Shown here in pieces: positions 7,232 to 16,607 of a DNA stretch of 36,214 bases. Within the stretch, counting starts at the first letter, position 1; the number at the start of each line of letters is the position of its first letter. Origin of the DNA: an uncultured Odoribacter sp. (GTDB lineage: Bacteria > Bacteroidota > Bacteroidia > Bacteroidales > Marinifilaceae); NCBI GenBank assembly GCA_900544025.1, contig UQTM01000030.1:1-36214 (forward strand). Direction: 5' to 3'. A model generated the notes under the pieces. That model searched no databases, was not told the origin of the DNA, and was given only the letters and a program-made list of their open reading frames with translations. Both the position numbers and the translations under genes were made by a program.

Positions 7232-8857
7232 TTATTCAATTACGTGTAACTGGTCATATTTGATAAACCAATTGGCCGGATTCATCAGGAAAGTACGATA
7301 ACTTTCTCTTTCGCCTTCCGGGAATTTTTTCACGATTTCATTAGCAAGCATTTCCGGACGGTTATTATTACGCGCCATACGCATCAATGTAAACCATCTT
7401 TTTCCTTCAAAGGCTTGTTCCAATGCCGATTCTTCGGCGATCAGGCTGTCTAATACGGCTTGTTTCCGTTCCAGCGGAGCGTCTTCGGCAACAAAGTCTC
7501 TCAGATAATTGGGTGCAACTCCCGCACGTCCGCGAACTCCCAAACAGTTTCTCAGACAGTAGGTATTAGCGGTAAAGGTCGGAGAATCGAAGGGAGGCAA
7601 TAATTTAGAGCCGTTCCAGGACGATACTAATCCGACATTTAACAGAGAGTCTGCTGCTGCGATGTCTCCCAGAGAGTTCAGGGCCTCGGTCAGCATCAAG
7701 AACAGTTCGGAAGTCCGGTAGATGTAGATCGTAGCGTCATGGCTATAACTGTTTTTACCCAGGCTGTAACGGCTGATCACTTTTTCTTTACCCGATTCCG
7801 TGTAAGTAACGTTTCTACCCCGGTATGTGTCACCTTTTCCTCCGTCGGCACGAATCGTGTTTTCATATTTGGAAACTAACGAATCGGTAGGGCGGAAGTA
7901 GTAAACATTTTCTCCTTCGTTCGAGAACCAATATTGCAGGTTGTTCGTCTGATTCTTAGAGAAGTCGTAGGGCACGGCCGTGAAAGCTTCATCTGTGATC
8001 GTCGTAAATGCTCCACTGAAAATGGTTGACCATTTTCCTTTTGCATAAGTTTCGTTCAAGCTGAATTTATTGCTGGGGCCTGCGTTCTTTTTGATGATCC
8101 CTAATCCGTTTAAGGTCAGAGCCAGGTGTTTCGCCGCTGCTACGTAATTCCCGTCCCATAAATAGAGTTCGGAAACCACAGCATCGGAGCTGATCGACAT
8201 ACGGTTCCACGAATAGTCCGTGTTGTTCAAGATTTTTGTCCAGTCCACTTCGTTAAATCCGTTCACTCCGTCCACTCCTGTATTGAGGAAGTAGATCAAT
8301 TCATCCACCAATTCATCGAATTTCAGCATTTTTTGTTTACTCAGATCGATATCCGAAGATAAAGCGATATCGAAATAGAGCGCTTCTCCAAAGAATTTTC
8401 CGATCGTCATGTATGCCCATGCCCGGTTGGCCATGGCAGAAGAAATCATACCTTTGTAAACATTTTCTTCGATCACCGACGGGTATTCCTTGTTGAATGC
8501 CACGACGTGGCGCAGGAAGTCGTTGCTTTGTACGATGATATTATAAAAAATGGTAGGATCAACAGCATCGTTGCCATTGGTAGCCTGGTATCTCCAGGCT
8601 TCCCAATATTCGGTCGGTGCGTTTTCGGTCGGCTCCATGTTATCACCCAGTAATTCTGCCATGATCACATATTTTTCCGCTGCTTGCTGGAGAGTGGTGT
8701 TCAATCCCAGAAAGCTGGCATACACTTCGTTCAGGTTCGAATAGCTGTCTTTTTCCAGCAACATATCTCCCGGCTTCACTTCAAAGAAGTTTTCGCAACC
8801 TCCAACCAACAGTGCCAGAGATAATGAACCAATTTTTATGATGTTTTTGATATTCAT
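7232..8857 (-). CDS. SusD/RagB-like outer-membrane lipoprotein (pair 2)
   Basis: A 541-residue protein with a lipobox (VGGC, Cys21). After the cysteine comes the usual SusD start ENFFEVKPGDM, and the helical TPR-like body follows (NRAWAYMTIGKFFGEALYFD; AVVSELYLWDGNYVAAAKHL). A late segment with SELFLMLTEALNSLGD and LEQAFEGKRWFTLMRMARNNN is characteristic of SusD family C-terminal regions. SusD proteins form the lid of the SusC transporter and bind glycan at the cell surface. It lies 32 bp after its susC partner and 28 bp before the M60-like gene. The specific ligand cannot be read from sequence. Confidence 0.93.
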   Translation of the reverse strand: MNIKNIIKIGSLSLALLVGGCENFFEVKPGDMLLEKDSYSNLNEVYASFLGLNTTLQQAAEKYVIMAELLGDNMEPTENAPTEYWEAWRYQATNGNDAVDPTIFYNIIVQSNDFLRHVVAFNKEYPSVIEENVYKGMISSAMANRAWAYMTIGKFFGEALYFDIALSSDIDLSKQKMLKFDELVDELIYFLNTGVDGVNGFNEVDWTKILNNTDYSWNRMSISSDAVVSELYLWDGNYVAAAKHLALTLNGLGIIKKNAGPSNKFSLNETYAKGKWSTIFSGAFTTITDEAFTAVPYDFSKNQTNNLQYWFSNEGENVYYFRPTDSLVSKYENTIRADGGKGDTYRGRNVTYTESGKEKVISRYSLGKNSYSHDATIYIYRTSELFLMLTEALNSLGDIAAADSLLNVGLVSSWNGSKLLPPFDSPTFTANTYCLRNCLGVRGRAGVAPNYLRDFVAEDAPLERKQAVLDSLIAEESALEQAFEGKRWFTLMRMARNNNRPEMLANEIVKKFPEGERESYRTFLMNPANWFIKYDQLHVIE

Positions 8858-8889
8858 AGATTCAAGTTTTAAATTGTTTGCCTGATTCG

Positions 8890-11800
8890 TTAGAAATTCA
8901 GTACCAATCCGACTTTTACAGTTCTTGCTAAAGGCACTTTACCTAAATCTATTCCAGCCATTTCAGGGCTGTAAGAATAAGCAAATTCAGGATCAAGGCC
9001 GGTGTATTTTGTCCAGGTCAGCAGGTTTTCTCCCGAAACATAAGCTTTCAGTCCAGTGAACAAGAATACTTTGCGTTTTGTTTCATAGCTTAATGTAACT
9101 TCTTTCAATTTCAGGTATGAACCGTCTTCAATCCAACGGTCAGAGAAGCGGGCATTACCGATCGGATCTCCGAAATTCGCTCTTGGGATGTCGGTGATCT
9201 GTCCGTCGGAAGTCCATCTGCGTTCTGCCGTACGGGTTTGGTTTTCCCAACCCGACATCGATTCTGAACCACGGCGTACGGCATTGTAGATGTCGTTACC
9301 ATAGCTATAGGTGAAATTAGCATACAAATTGAAACCTTTATAAGCTACATTGGTATAGAATGCACCATAGAAATCCGGAGTCGGGTTACCGATGACGGTC
9401 ATGTCCTTATCGTCGATCACATGGTTGTTGTCTCTGTCGGTAAATTTAATATCTCCGGCAGCGAAAGCTCTTCCTCCCTGCGATACCAAACCGGCGGCTT
9501 CTGCTTCGGCACGGGATGCAAATACTTTCTCGGTCGTGTGGCCGTAGAATAAGTTCGGAGCTTTTCCAACTTCTGAACGTAACAGGGTTCCATCGGAGAA
9601 TTTGACCATACGGGTTTTAGCTTCACCTAAGCTAACCACTTCCGAGCGGTAGGTTGCGATGTTACCACCGACCGTCCAGCGAACGGCTTTTTTAGCGAAT
9701 AAGTTTACTGCAAAATCAACCTCAACGCCCTGAGTTTTTATTTCTCCTGCATTGTCATACATGGTGCTATATCCGTACACGGCAGGCATTCTCTTATCTA
9801 GTAACATGTCTTTTGTACGTTCTTCGTAGAAGCTCACTCCCAAATCAACCAGATTACCAACCAGCGACAGGTCTGCCCCTACGGTAGCTGTGATATTTTT
9901 TTCCGGTTTCAGTTGTAAGTTCGGAAGTCCTGCCCGAACCATTCCGGCAACGTCACGCAGGGCAGCACTGGTGTAGTAATAACGGCTGTATTTAGATGAA
10001 TAACGGCTGTTTCCGTTCATTCCGTATTCTCCACGGATCACCAGATTGCTGATCAGCTCGTTGTCGCGTAAGAACGGAGCGTTTTTCACTTTCCAGGCAG
10101 CGTTCACCGTAGGCATCACAAAAGCACGTCCACTATTCGTTCCGTAAGATGAAGAGGCATCTATCGTAGCAGAAGCTCCGATGTAATATTGGTTGTTGAA
10201 ACCGTAATTAGCGATCAGGTAAGCGTTCATCCAGTTCCATTTGTCGATGTAACCCGTGATATCCCGTTTGTAGGCAGTCGTTACATTTCCCAGGCTCTGG
10301 TAGAAGTCCGAAGCCGTGTTGATACCGCTACCGCAGTCGAGCTCCCGTCTGGAAGACAACAGTTGATAACCGATGCTTGCCGATATATCGTGTTTGTTGT
10401 TGAACATCCGGCTATACTGGGCACTACCTTTGATATAATAGTTCATGCCTTCACCCGTACCGCTTCTTACCGTGTTGTCTGCCAATCCGTTTAACAACGG
10501 TGCAATGGCTTTGGAGCTTTTACCCGGAATGAACATATCTTCTTTGGTATAGTTGTAGTACATACCGCCCTGTGCCTGGAAGTTCAGGTAAGGGTTAAAC
10601 TGATAATTCAATCCGAGACTTACGATTACGTCATAGGCTTTACTTTTGGCGTTTATATCGGAAACCACAGCTTTGGGATTACTGATCCCGAATTGCTGAA
10701 CCGGATTGTAGTTCGGCAGATTTTCTTTAAAGCGGTTTTGTTCGTAAACGCTAAGTAACGGCGATTTATACAAAGCTGTCAGAATAGGATTGGTTTCTTT
10801 TACCATTCCTTGTTCCATCAGGTCGTGGGTACTGTAATTGAATCCTACGGTAGCAAACATTTTCAACCGTTTGGTAATGTTGATGTCCGAGTTCAAACGG
10901 GTGTAATATTTTTGCTGTTTGGTATTCTCTACCACACCTTTGTTCAATAAATAACCAACGGATAAGGCATAGTTGGCAACGGCGTCACCACCTTTTATTT
11001 TCAGGATGTTCTCCGAACTTACGGCAGTGGTATAAATTTCGTCCTGCCAATCGGTGTTGTTGTCGTATTTGTATTTGTAATTGTCATCCGGATCATCTTT
11101 CAGGAACGGAAATTCTTCCATCAATTGATTTAAGTCCGAATATTTGGTCTCTCCAACATCTGCGATGTAGTTTTTGAAAGCTTCCGCTTCCATTAACGGG
11201 ATTCTTTTGTTCATAAATCCTACGCCTTCTACGGTCTGGAACTGAACTTTCGTTTCCAGGTCGGTTGCTTTTTCCGTTTCAATCAAAAGTACTCCGTTAC
11301 TTCCCAGCGAACCGAAAGCTGCTGCTTCGGTGCCTTTTAGCAAGGTGATACTTTCAATATCTTTCAAGTTGGTCGGAGCAAAGATGTTTTTAGAAAAACC
11401 GTTGATTACAGCCGAATTTTCCAGGTCGGGTAAATAGGGCAGACCGTCCACTACGATCAATGGGGTATTTTCTGCCACCAATGAACGTATTCCGCGTAGG
11501 TTTACCACTGTACCTTCACCCGGCATTCCGCTTTTGTTTTGCACGCGCAAACCGCTGATCTTACCGATTAATCCTTCATCAGTGGCAGAATAGCCCTGAT
11601 TCATGTCTTTTTTGTTAATCGAAATCGCAGTACCGATGTTATTGATCGTCTTACGCGGTCCTTCATTAGATTGGTAGGTACCGGAGTACATTACCGTGTT
11701 GGTCGGGAGCAGGTAGATGTTTACCTGAGTACGGTTCAGCAGAGCGACTTCGTTGTCGAAATATTGGTCTGCTTTTATCGTCAGGGTAGCCTTGCCGTCA

Positions 11801-12006
11801 TACACTTGTATCGTGAACGTACCGTCTTCTTCCGTATAGGCCGTTGCCTTGGCATCGAAAGACGATACCTGGGCATTGGCTATAGGCTGTTTTTTGTCTG
11901 CACTGAAGACCTTTCCCTTGACGGTAATCAGTTCCTGTGCCGATAGGGCCGACGACAGCAATAACAGCAGAATGCCGGCGCATATATGTTTCGTAATATT
12001 TATCAT
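8890..12006 (-). CDS. SusC/RagA-like TonB-dependent transporter (pair 2), divergent TonB-box region
   Basis: A 1038-residue outer-membrane receptor with a signal peptide ending at SALSAQ, a carboxypeptidase-regulatory-like beta-sandwich (~27-100), a plug domain (~115-245; TPLIVVDGLPY, IESITLLKGTEAAAFG) and a 22-strand barrel ending in the aromatic VGLVLNF. Unlike pair 1, the stretch that normally carries the LDEVVV-type TonB box reads NTVMYSGTYQ (103-112), and the plug ends LGSNGVLLIETEK rather than the common SRAAGGVLLITTKKG. It may still energise through a divergent box. It lies 18 bp after a FAS1 lipoprotein gene and 32 bp before its susD. Confidence 0.93.
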   Translation of the reverse strand: MINITKHICAGILLLLLSSALSAQELITVKGKVFSADKKQPIANAQVSSFDAKATAYTEEDGTFTIQVYDGKATLTIKADQYFDNEVALLNRTQVNIYLLPTNTVMYSGTYQSNEGPRKTINNIGTAISINKKDMNQGYSATDEGLIGKISGLRVQNKSGMPGEGTVVNLRGIRSLVAENTPLIVVDGLPYLPDLENSAVINGFSKNIFAPTNLKDIESITLLKGTEAAAFGSLGSNGVLLIETEKATDLETKVQFQTVEGVGFMNKRIPLMEAEAFKNYIADVGETKYSDLNQLMEEFPFLKDDPDDNYKYKYDNNTDWQDEIYTTAVSSENILKIKGGDAVANYALSVGYLLNKGVVENTKQQKYYTRLNSDINITKRLKMFATVGFNYSTHDLMEQGMVKETNPILTALYKSPLLSVYEQNRFKENLPNYNPVQQFGISNPKAVVSDINAKSKAYDVIVSLGLNYQFNPYLNFQAQGGMYYNYTKEDMFIPGKSSKAIAPLLNGLADNTVRSGTGEGMNYYIKGSAQYSRMFNNKHDISASIGYQLLSSRRELDCGSGINTASDFYQSLGNVTTAYKRDITGYIDKWNWMNAYLIANYGFNNQYYIGASATIDASSSYGTNSGRAFVMPTVNAAWKVKNAPFLRDNELISNLVIRGEYGMNGNSRYSSKYSRYYYTSAALRDVAGMVRAGLPNLQLKPEKNITATVGADLSLVGNLVDLGVSFYEERTKDMLLDKRMPAVYGYSTMYDNAGEIKTQGVEVDFAVNLFAKKAVRWTVGGNIATYRSEVVSLGEAKTRMVKFSDGTLLRSEVGKAPNLFYGHTTEKVFASRAEAEAAGLVSQGGRAFAAGDIKFTDRDNNHVIDDKDMTVIGNPTPDFYGAFYTNVAYKGFNLYANFTYSYGNDIYNAVRRGSESMSGWENQTRTAERRWTSDGQITDIPRANFGDPIGNARFSDRWIEDGSYLKLKEVTLSYETKRKVFLFTGLKAYVSGENLLTWTKYTGLDPEFAYSYSPEMAGIDLGKVPLARTVKVGLVLNF

Positions 12007-12024
12007 ATTCTTAATCTTTTCTGA

Positions 12025-13521
12025 TTAATAATTTTCATCTGTCGGTATAAATTCAATATATTCCAGCATCAAACGTCCTTTCAGACCTACGTCTTCCTGT
12101 TTCACCCGGAGCATATTGAATCCCCACTCTTCCTTCACTTCGTAGCTCTTCAGTACCTCACCCGGTAGATAATTGTACTTGGTTTGGTTACAGTTAAAGG
12201 TTATCGCTTCTTCACCATTGAAGGACAAACGTACGTTACCACACAACCAGGTACGATAAGATGCATTTATTTTATAAAGTCCCGGACTGATTTTTCCGTC
12301 GATCAAATTACCATCCAGGTCTTTTGTCAGTGTTTTGAATTCATACCAGGCTGCCGGTTCACTCTTGTTTCCTAATACCTGTACGATGGTGTGTCCGTCA
12401 TATGCTTGTTTTAGATTATAACTGGTCACATTTCCCATTGTCAGATAATCGTCGATTTTATCTTCCGGTAATTCTGAAAGATAAGTAGCATAGCATCTCA
12501 TGCTGGTCAGGTACATGAATTTCGGAATGTGGATTTTCGATACTTCATATACATAACCGTTACTGAAGCTTTGGTATGAACCGGAAGCAACCAGCTGTTT
12601 ATCCGTACGCCATTCATATCCGTAAGGAGAAGTGAACGATCCTGCGTAGGTTTCGATTTTACCCTGGTGGATAATAGAACGTAATAACCAACCGAAGAAT
12701 TTGACAGTATCTTTATTCGTCATATATGAACCGCTACTTGTAAAATAATCCTCCATTTCTTCATACATGTCATGGATACTTTGGTCTGTCGGTAAAAACA
12801 TGGTGAAATCCTCGTCTTCCGAGCGGATATCGCTTTTGTATTCCAGTAATGAATTTTCAATCACGAATACAGAGTCATAGATAGTATTACCCAATTCATC
12901 AACTCCCAACGGGAAGCTCAAGCCCGGTTTAAACACCGTGTCGCAGCGTGCCAGTAAAGAGTCGCGGATGATCGAGTATTCCGGTCCTGCCGACAGGATG
13001 TATTCGAAAATATTCTTACGCGGCATTAGCCAGCCGGAAATTTCGTGGATTACTCCGTTCGTACATTTCTGGTTCAACTTGGTCACTTCCTGACCGTCGA
13101 AAGAGAAACGATCCGTTCCGTTTTCCTTTACGATCAAGTTCTTCCCAGCCAAAGTTTTAATCACTTTGTTGTCGGTCAGTTTCGTGTTGTATAAAGCCAC
13201 ATAGTTAATGTGATTTTTACATAGGATCGTTTTATCCTCGTCACTCATCGTGGCAATTTCCGCCGGCATGGTTGCATTGGTCGGAGCCCATACGGTAAGC
13301 ACCTGATTACGGGTAAGTTCTTCCGAAACTTTGGTTTCTTCCAGTAACTTCACGAATTCCGAGTATTCGGGAATGTTTTTCAGTTGCTCCAGCAGATTCT
13401 CCGTTGCAGATGAAGCATCCGTTTCATCGCCTGCCGAATCCTTATAATAATCACTCCAGTCATCCTGGCATCCGGTGAACAGGAGCAATAGGACAAATAA
13501 TCTTGATATTATTTTTTTCAT
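12025..13521 (-). CDS. FAS1-domain lipoprotein with C-terminal beta-sandwich (second of two)
   Basis: A 498-residue lipoprotein (lipobox FTGC, Cys18; acidic D/E-rich residues follow, as in Bacteroidota lipoprotein export signals). Residues ~42-167 form one fasciclin (FAS1) domain (YSEFVKLLEETKV; LTVWAPTNATM; NGVIHEISGWL). Residues ~168-335 form a second, more divergent FAS1 domain with a long insertion (FTMFLPTDQSI; NGYVYEVSKI). Residues ~370-495 look like a beta-sandwich of carbohydrate-binding or DUF5108 type, ending LEYIEFIP. FAS1 domains mediate adhesion to proteins or glycans in other systems. Only 7 bp separate it from the upstream FAS1 gene and 18 bp from susC, so it is surely co-transcribed and probably part of the outer-membrane uptake complex. 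The binding role is inference. Confidence 0.82.
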   Translation of the reverse strand: MKKIISRLFVLLLLFTGCQDDWSDYYKDSAGDETDASSATENLLEQLKNIPEYSEFVKLLEETKVSEELTRNQVLTVWAPTNATMPAEIATMSDEDKTILCKNHINYVALYNTKLTDNKVIKTLAGKNLIVKENGTDRFSFDGQEVTKLNQKCTNGVIHEISGWLMPRKNIFEYILSAGPEYSIIRDSLLARCDTVFKPGLSFPLGVDELGNTIYDSVFVIENSLLEYKSDIRSEDEDFTMFLPTDQSIHDMYEEMEDYFTSSGSYMTNKDTVKFFGWLLRSIIHQGKIETYAGSFTSPYGYEWRTDKQLVASGSYQSFSNGYVYEVSKIHIPKFMYLTSMRCYATYLSELPEDKIDDYLTMGNVTSYNLKQAYDGHTIVQVLGNKSEPAAWYEFKTLTKDLDGNLIDGKISPGLYKINASYRTWLCGNVRLSFNGEEAITFNCNQTKYNYLPGEVLKSYEVKEEWGFNMLRVKQEDVGLKGRLMLEYIEFIPTDENY

Positions 13522-13528
13522 AACTTAC

Positions 13529-15061
13529 TTAGTTTACAGGTTCAAAAGTTAATTGATCCACTTCCGTGTCACCGGCTTTCAGAGAAACCAGTTTTACCCA
13601 GTGCCGTCCGTTTTCCGGGAATGTTTTGGTTCCTAATACCGTGTATTCTGCGTCTCCACTACCGGAGAAATCTAAAACTTTACCGAGCTTTTCATCGTCG
13701 ATGTACACCTGGGCTTTTCCGCGGGTTCCCCATCTGAATTTCCGGATCGTAATTTTATAAGTTCCTTTCACAATAACCGGAGTTTTTATTTTAACCCAGC
13801 CTACATTGCCCAAACTTACCCATAACAGGTCGCTGTTTGTCCAGCTCTTCCTGATATTGTATTTTACGGCATTGTCGTTATCGGGGACAGTAAACCATTC
13901 GATTTCCGTTGCATTTGCACGATCTATCGGATATGTTGTTTGGTCGGCAAGAGAGGCGTTTCTATATTCATTCAGAATACGGCAATCCTCGATGTCGGTG
14001 AATTCCCAGATAAATTTAGCAGGACGTGGGGTAGCTACCGGCATAATCTTATCGACCTCATGCAGATAACCGTTGTTTGCCTGCTGGTCGTATCTGTCCG
14101 GTACGAACAAAACACTGTCGGCATACCGGTTGATAACGAGTTTTTTATTTAGGTCCTCTACCGAGAGCACCTGGTCTGTAGCCATCGTGACGTAATTTTT
14201 CGTTTTTTCCGTGGCGTCTTTATCGAATTCGGACAACTGGCCGAAGTCGGCATACGAGTTGATCACGTGATACAGCATGAATTGCCGAAGCACGGAATCC
14301 GGACTGGTTCCCGGTTGGCTCGGGAAGCGATTTTTTAAGTCTTCCAGAGAATTAATTCCTTCTGCCTGGAAAGTTTCGTCCGATACGACAAAGACCGTTT
14401 TGTAATCCCGTACGGACTTTTCATTTACGGTTTTATTCCGGGCTTTCAGCCATTCTTCCAATTGGCAATATTTCATGGCTTCCTGAAAAATCGAGTAATT
14501 ATTTTGCTGGCTGATCAGGTCCCATACCGATTCGGTAATCGGATCCAGCAGCTTATCGATTTTATGCAGATAGCCGTTGATGGCTTCAATGTCTCTGCGG
14601 ATAATCAAAGAAACATCGTTTACATACATGGCGTTGATACCGCCTTCCCGGTATTTCACCGTCAGGTAGTCGCCGGAAGCCGTCGTATCGAGGATCTGTC
14701 CCGAAAACGAGGAGTGAGTATAGGCATTTCCCGGAATGATGTGATAACGCATCAGGTAGATCGCATCTGTCAAAGGAATGTCGTCGATGGTCGCATACCC
14801 TTTTTCCTGTAAGTATTTTTGTACAGCGTCATTATCTGCGACAAAGCAGGTAAATTTGGTTTTGCTTATATTCAGCGCATTGAAGAGGTTGGTTCTTTTC
14901 AATAATTTCACCCATTCGGAATATTCCGGTTGTCCTTCCAGGAAAATCCCCACAGGCTTTTCCTCTGCCGTGGCAAAAGTAGTATCTTCCAACGAGTCTT
15001 TACAGCTCGCCATCCAAAGGGATAGGAGCAGTAGGCCTGATAATAGAAGTATCTTTTTCAT
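13529..15061 (-). CDS. FAS1-domain lipoprotein with C-terminal beta-sandwich (first of two)
   Basis: The start at 15061 gives 510 residues with a clean lipoprotein signal (MASC, Cys20). An upstream in-frame start at 15133 would overlap susD and hide the signal. FAS1 domain 1 spans ~38-175 (YSEWVKLLKRTNLF; FTCFVADNDAVQKYL; INGYLHKIDKLL). Domain 2 spans ~176-342 (YSIFQEAMKYC; TVFVVSDETF; NGYLHEVDKIM). Residues ~385-510 form a beta-sandwich with GTYKITIRKFRWG, QVYIDDEKLG and VDQLTFEPV, resembling CBM6/35-like or DUF5108 modules. The domain plan is the same as in the following gene although identity looks low, suggesting old duplication. It lies 22 bp after susD of pair 1 and occupies the usual place of a SusE/surface glycan-binding protein. 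Confidence 0.83.
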   Translation of the reverse strand: MKKILLLSGLLLLSLWMASCKDSLEDTTFATAEEKPVGIFLEGQPEYSEWVKLLKRTNLFNALNISKTKFTCFVADNDAVQKYLQEKGYATIDDIPLTDAIYLMRYHIIPGNAYTHSSFSGQILDTTASGDYLTVKYREGGINAMYVNDVSLIIRRDIEAINGYLHKIDKLLDPITESVWDLISQQNNYSIFQEAMKYCQLEEWLKARNKTVNEKSVRDYKTVFVVSDETFQAEGINSLEDLKNRFPSQPGTSPDSVLRQFMLYHVINSYADFGQLSEFDKDATEKTKNYVTMATDQVLSVEDLNKKLVINRYADSVLFVPDRYDQQANNGYLHEVDKIMPVATPRPAKFIWEFTDIEDCRILNEYRNASLADQTTYPIDRANATEIEWFTVPDNDNAVKYNIRKSWTNSDLLWVSLGNVGWVKIKTPVIVKGTYKITIRKFRWGTRGKAQVYIDDEKLGKVLDFSGSGDAEYTVLGTKTFPENGRHWVKLVSLKAGDTEVDQLTFEPVN

Positions 15062-15083
15062 ATATTGAATTTTAATATTTACT

Positions 15084-16595
15084 TTAATCAAGGTCTTTAT
15101 AATATGGATTCTGTTCCAGAATACCCTTACCATTGTCTATTTCCGTTTTATAAATCGGCAGGTAGTAGCTGTTCACATCCGATAATTTAGAAGCCCATAC
15201 GGCGTAATCTTTTGCCGATACGCTTTCCAGCAGTACATCCAATAAATATTGTTTGTATTGGAAGTTGTTCCGTTTTGCTACCCGGAGAATGTCGAACCAG
15301 CGTTTTCCTTCGCCGATGAATTCCCGCTGGCGTTCATTCATTACCATCATCAGGCCGTCGTATTCGGTTGCCGGCAAATCGATCTGGGAAGTATATCCGG
15401 CTCTTGTCCGGATTTCATCCTGAACGATGTCTTTCGCTCCTTCGAGGTCGCCTTTCATAACCAAAGCTTCTGCCTTCATCAGGCGGATATCGGCGTAGCG
15501 GTAGAATATCCAGTTGTTATCCTGATAAGTACGGATGCTTCCTCCTATGTTTTGATAATCGGTTCCTCCGAATTTCCATACTTTTCCGGTTACATCCATA
15601 TAAGAACCGTTGTCGCCCCGAATATCCTTTTCTAAGGTTTCGGTGAATAGTTCTTTACTTTTGTCGGAAATGATATAGGTCGAGAGCGGAGAAGCATCTT
15701 TTCCGTTCATATACCAGCTATAAAATTTACTACTGCTGTTATCCACTGAATTGCTCCATTGAAGTTCGAAGATACTTTCATCGGTATTGCCCGGATAAAA
15801 ATTCTTAAACCAATCTTCTTTTGCCATCAGCCTGAACTTTCTGGAAAGTTCCAATTCGTCGCAATGGTGGATACATTTGTCGTAGTTTCCTTGCCATAAA
15901 TAGATATCGGCTAACAAGGCGTGATAAGCCCAGCGGGTTGCCCGCCCTTTGTTTTGCCAGGGATTGGATTGATCCGATTCATATCCTGTTTTACACTTGC
16001 TCAGGTTGTTTTCAAGATCGCTCACAAGGCGTGCAAGTATATCTGCTTCAGAGGAAGAAGCGATAGCGTATTCCTGAGAGTCGTCCACATAAGGTTCGGT
16101 AACCAGGGGTACATTGTTGAACGTACGTACCAGGTAGAAATAGCAAAGTGAACGAACGAATATCGCTTCCGCTGCATAAGAGTTCATCAACTCCTGAGTG
16201 AAAGTCGGGTCTTTCTCCAATACGGTAGGTCCGTATTTCAGAACAGAGTTTGCATAGCCGATGGCCGTATAAAAAGCACTCCATTGGCAAATGGTGTTGG
16301 TTGTCAGAATGTCGAGGTTCTTGATCTTGGCTGCATTACTGGTAGCACTGGTCAAAGCAATACCGTCGCCTCTCAATTCGCCCCAGAGCACATACCTTTC
16401 CTGGCAGGCATCGGCACGAAGTTGTTTGTAGGCAGAGGCAAGAACGGCCTCTACTTCTTCTTTCGATTCCCAGTAACGGTCGGTCGTCTGGTCGTTGGTA
16501 GGCAACAGGTCCAGCCAGGAGTTACAGCCTGTCGGAACATATAGCATAAGCAATGTTGCCGAATATAGTATAATATTTCTGATTGTTTTTTTCAT
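15084..16595 (-). CDS. SusD/RagB-like outer-membrane lipoprotein (pair 1)
   Basis: A 503-residue protein with lipobox PTGC (Cys24) followed by NSWLDLLPTNDQTTDRYW, the standard RagB/SusD opening. The helical core has YAAEAIFVRSLCYFYLVRTFNNVPLV and RATRWAYHALLADIYLWQGNY. The C-terminal region carries FYRYADIRLMKAEALVMKGD and NERQREFIGEGKRWFDILR, among the best-conserved SusD segments. It functions as the substrate-binding lid on the cognate SusC. It lies 12 bp after susC of pair 1 and 22 bp before the first FAS1 plus beta-sandwich gene. Confidence 0.96.
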   Translation of the reverse strand: MKKTIRNIILYSATLLMLYVPTGCNSWLDLLPTNDQTTDRYWESKEEVEAVLASAYKQLRADACQERYVLWGELRGDGIALTSATSNAAKIKNLDILTTNTICQWSAFYTAIGYANSVLKYGPTVLEKDPTFTQELMNSYAAEAIFVRSLCYFYLVRTFNNVPLVTEPYVDDSQEYAIASSSEADILARLVSDLENNLSKCKTGYESDQSNPWQNKGRATRWAYHALLADIYLWQGNYDKCIHHCDELELSRKFRLMAKEDWFKNFYPGNTDESIFELQWSNSVDNSSSKFYSWYMNGKDASPLSTYIISDKSKELFTETLEKDIRGDNGSYMDVTGKVWKFGGTDYQNIGGSIRTYQDNNWIFYRYADIRLMKAEALVMKGDLEGAKDIVQDEIRTRAGYTSQIDLPATEYDGLMMVMNERQREFIGEGKRWFDILRVAKRNNFQYKQYLLDVLLESVSAKDYAVWASKLSDVNSYYLPIYKTEIDNGKGILEQNPYYKDLD

Positions 16596-16607
16596 AACCT
16601 GTTGAAT

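Noticed and set aside
7204..7239. Upstream start for the M60-like gene
   Set aside because: It would overlap susD and put 12 residues ahead of a good lipoprotein signal; ATG 7203 fits better.
15062..15133. Upstream start for the first FAS1 plus beta-sandwich gene
   Set aside because: It overlaps the end of susD by about 50 bases and buries the lipobox signal; ATG 15061 is preferred.
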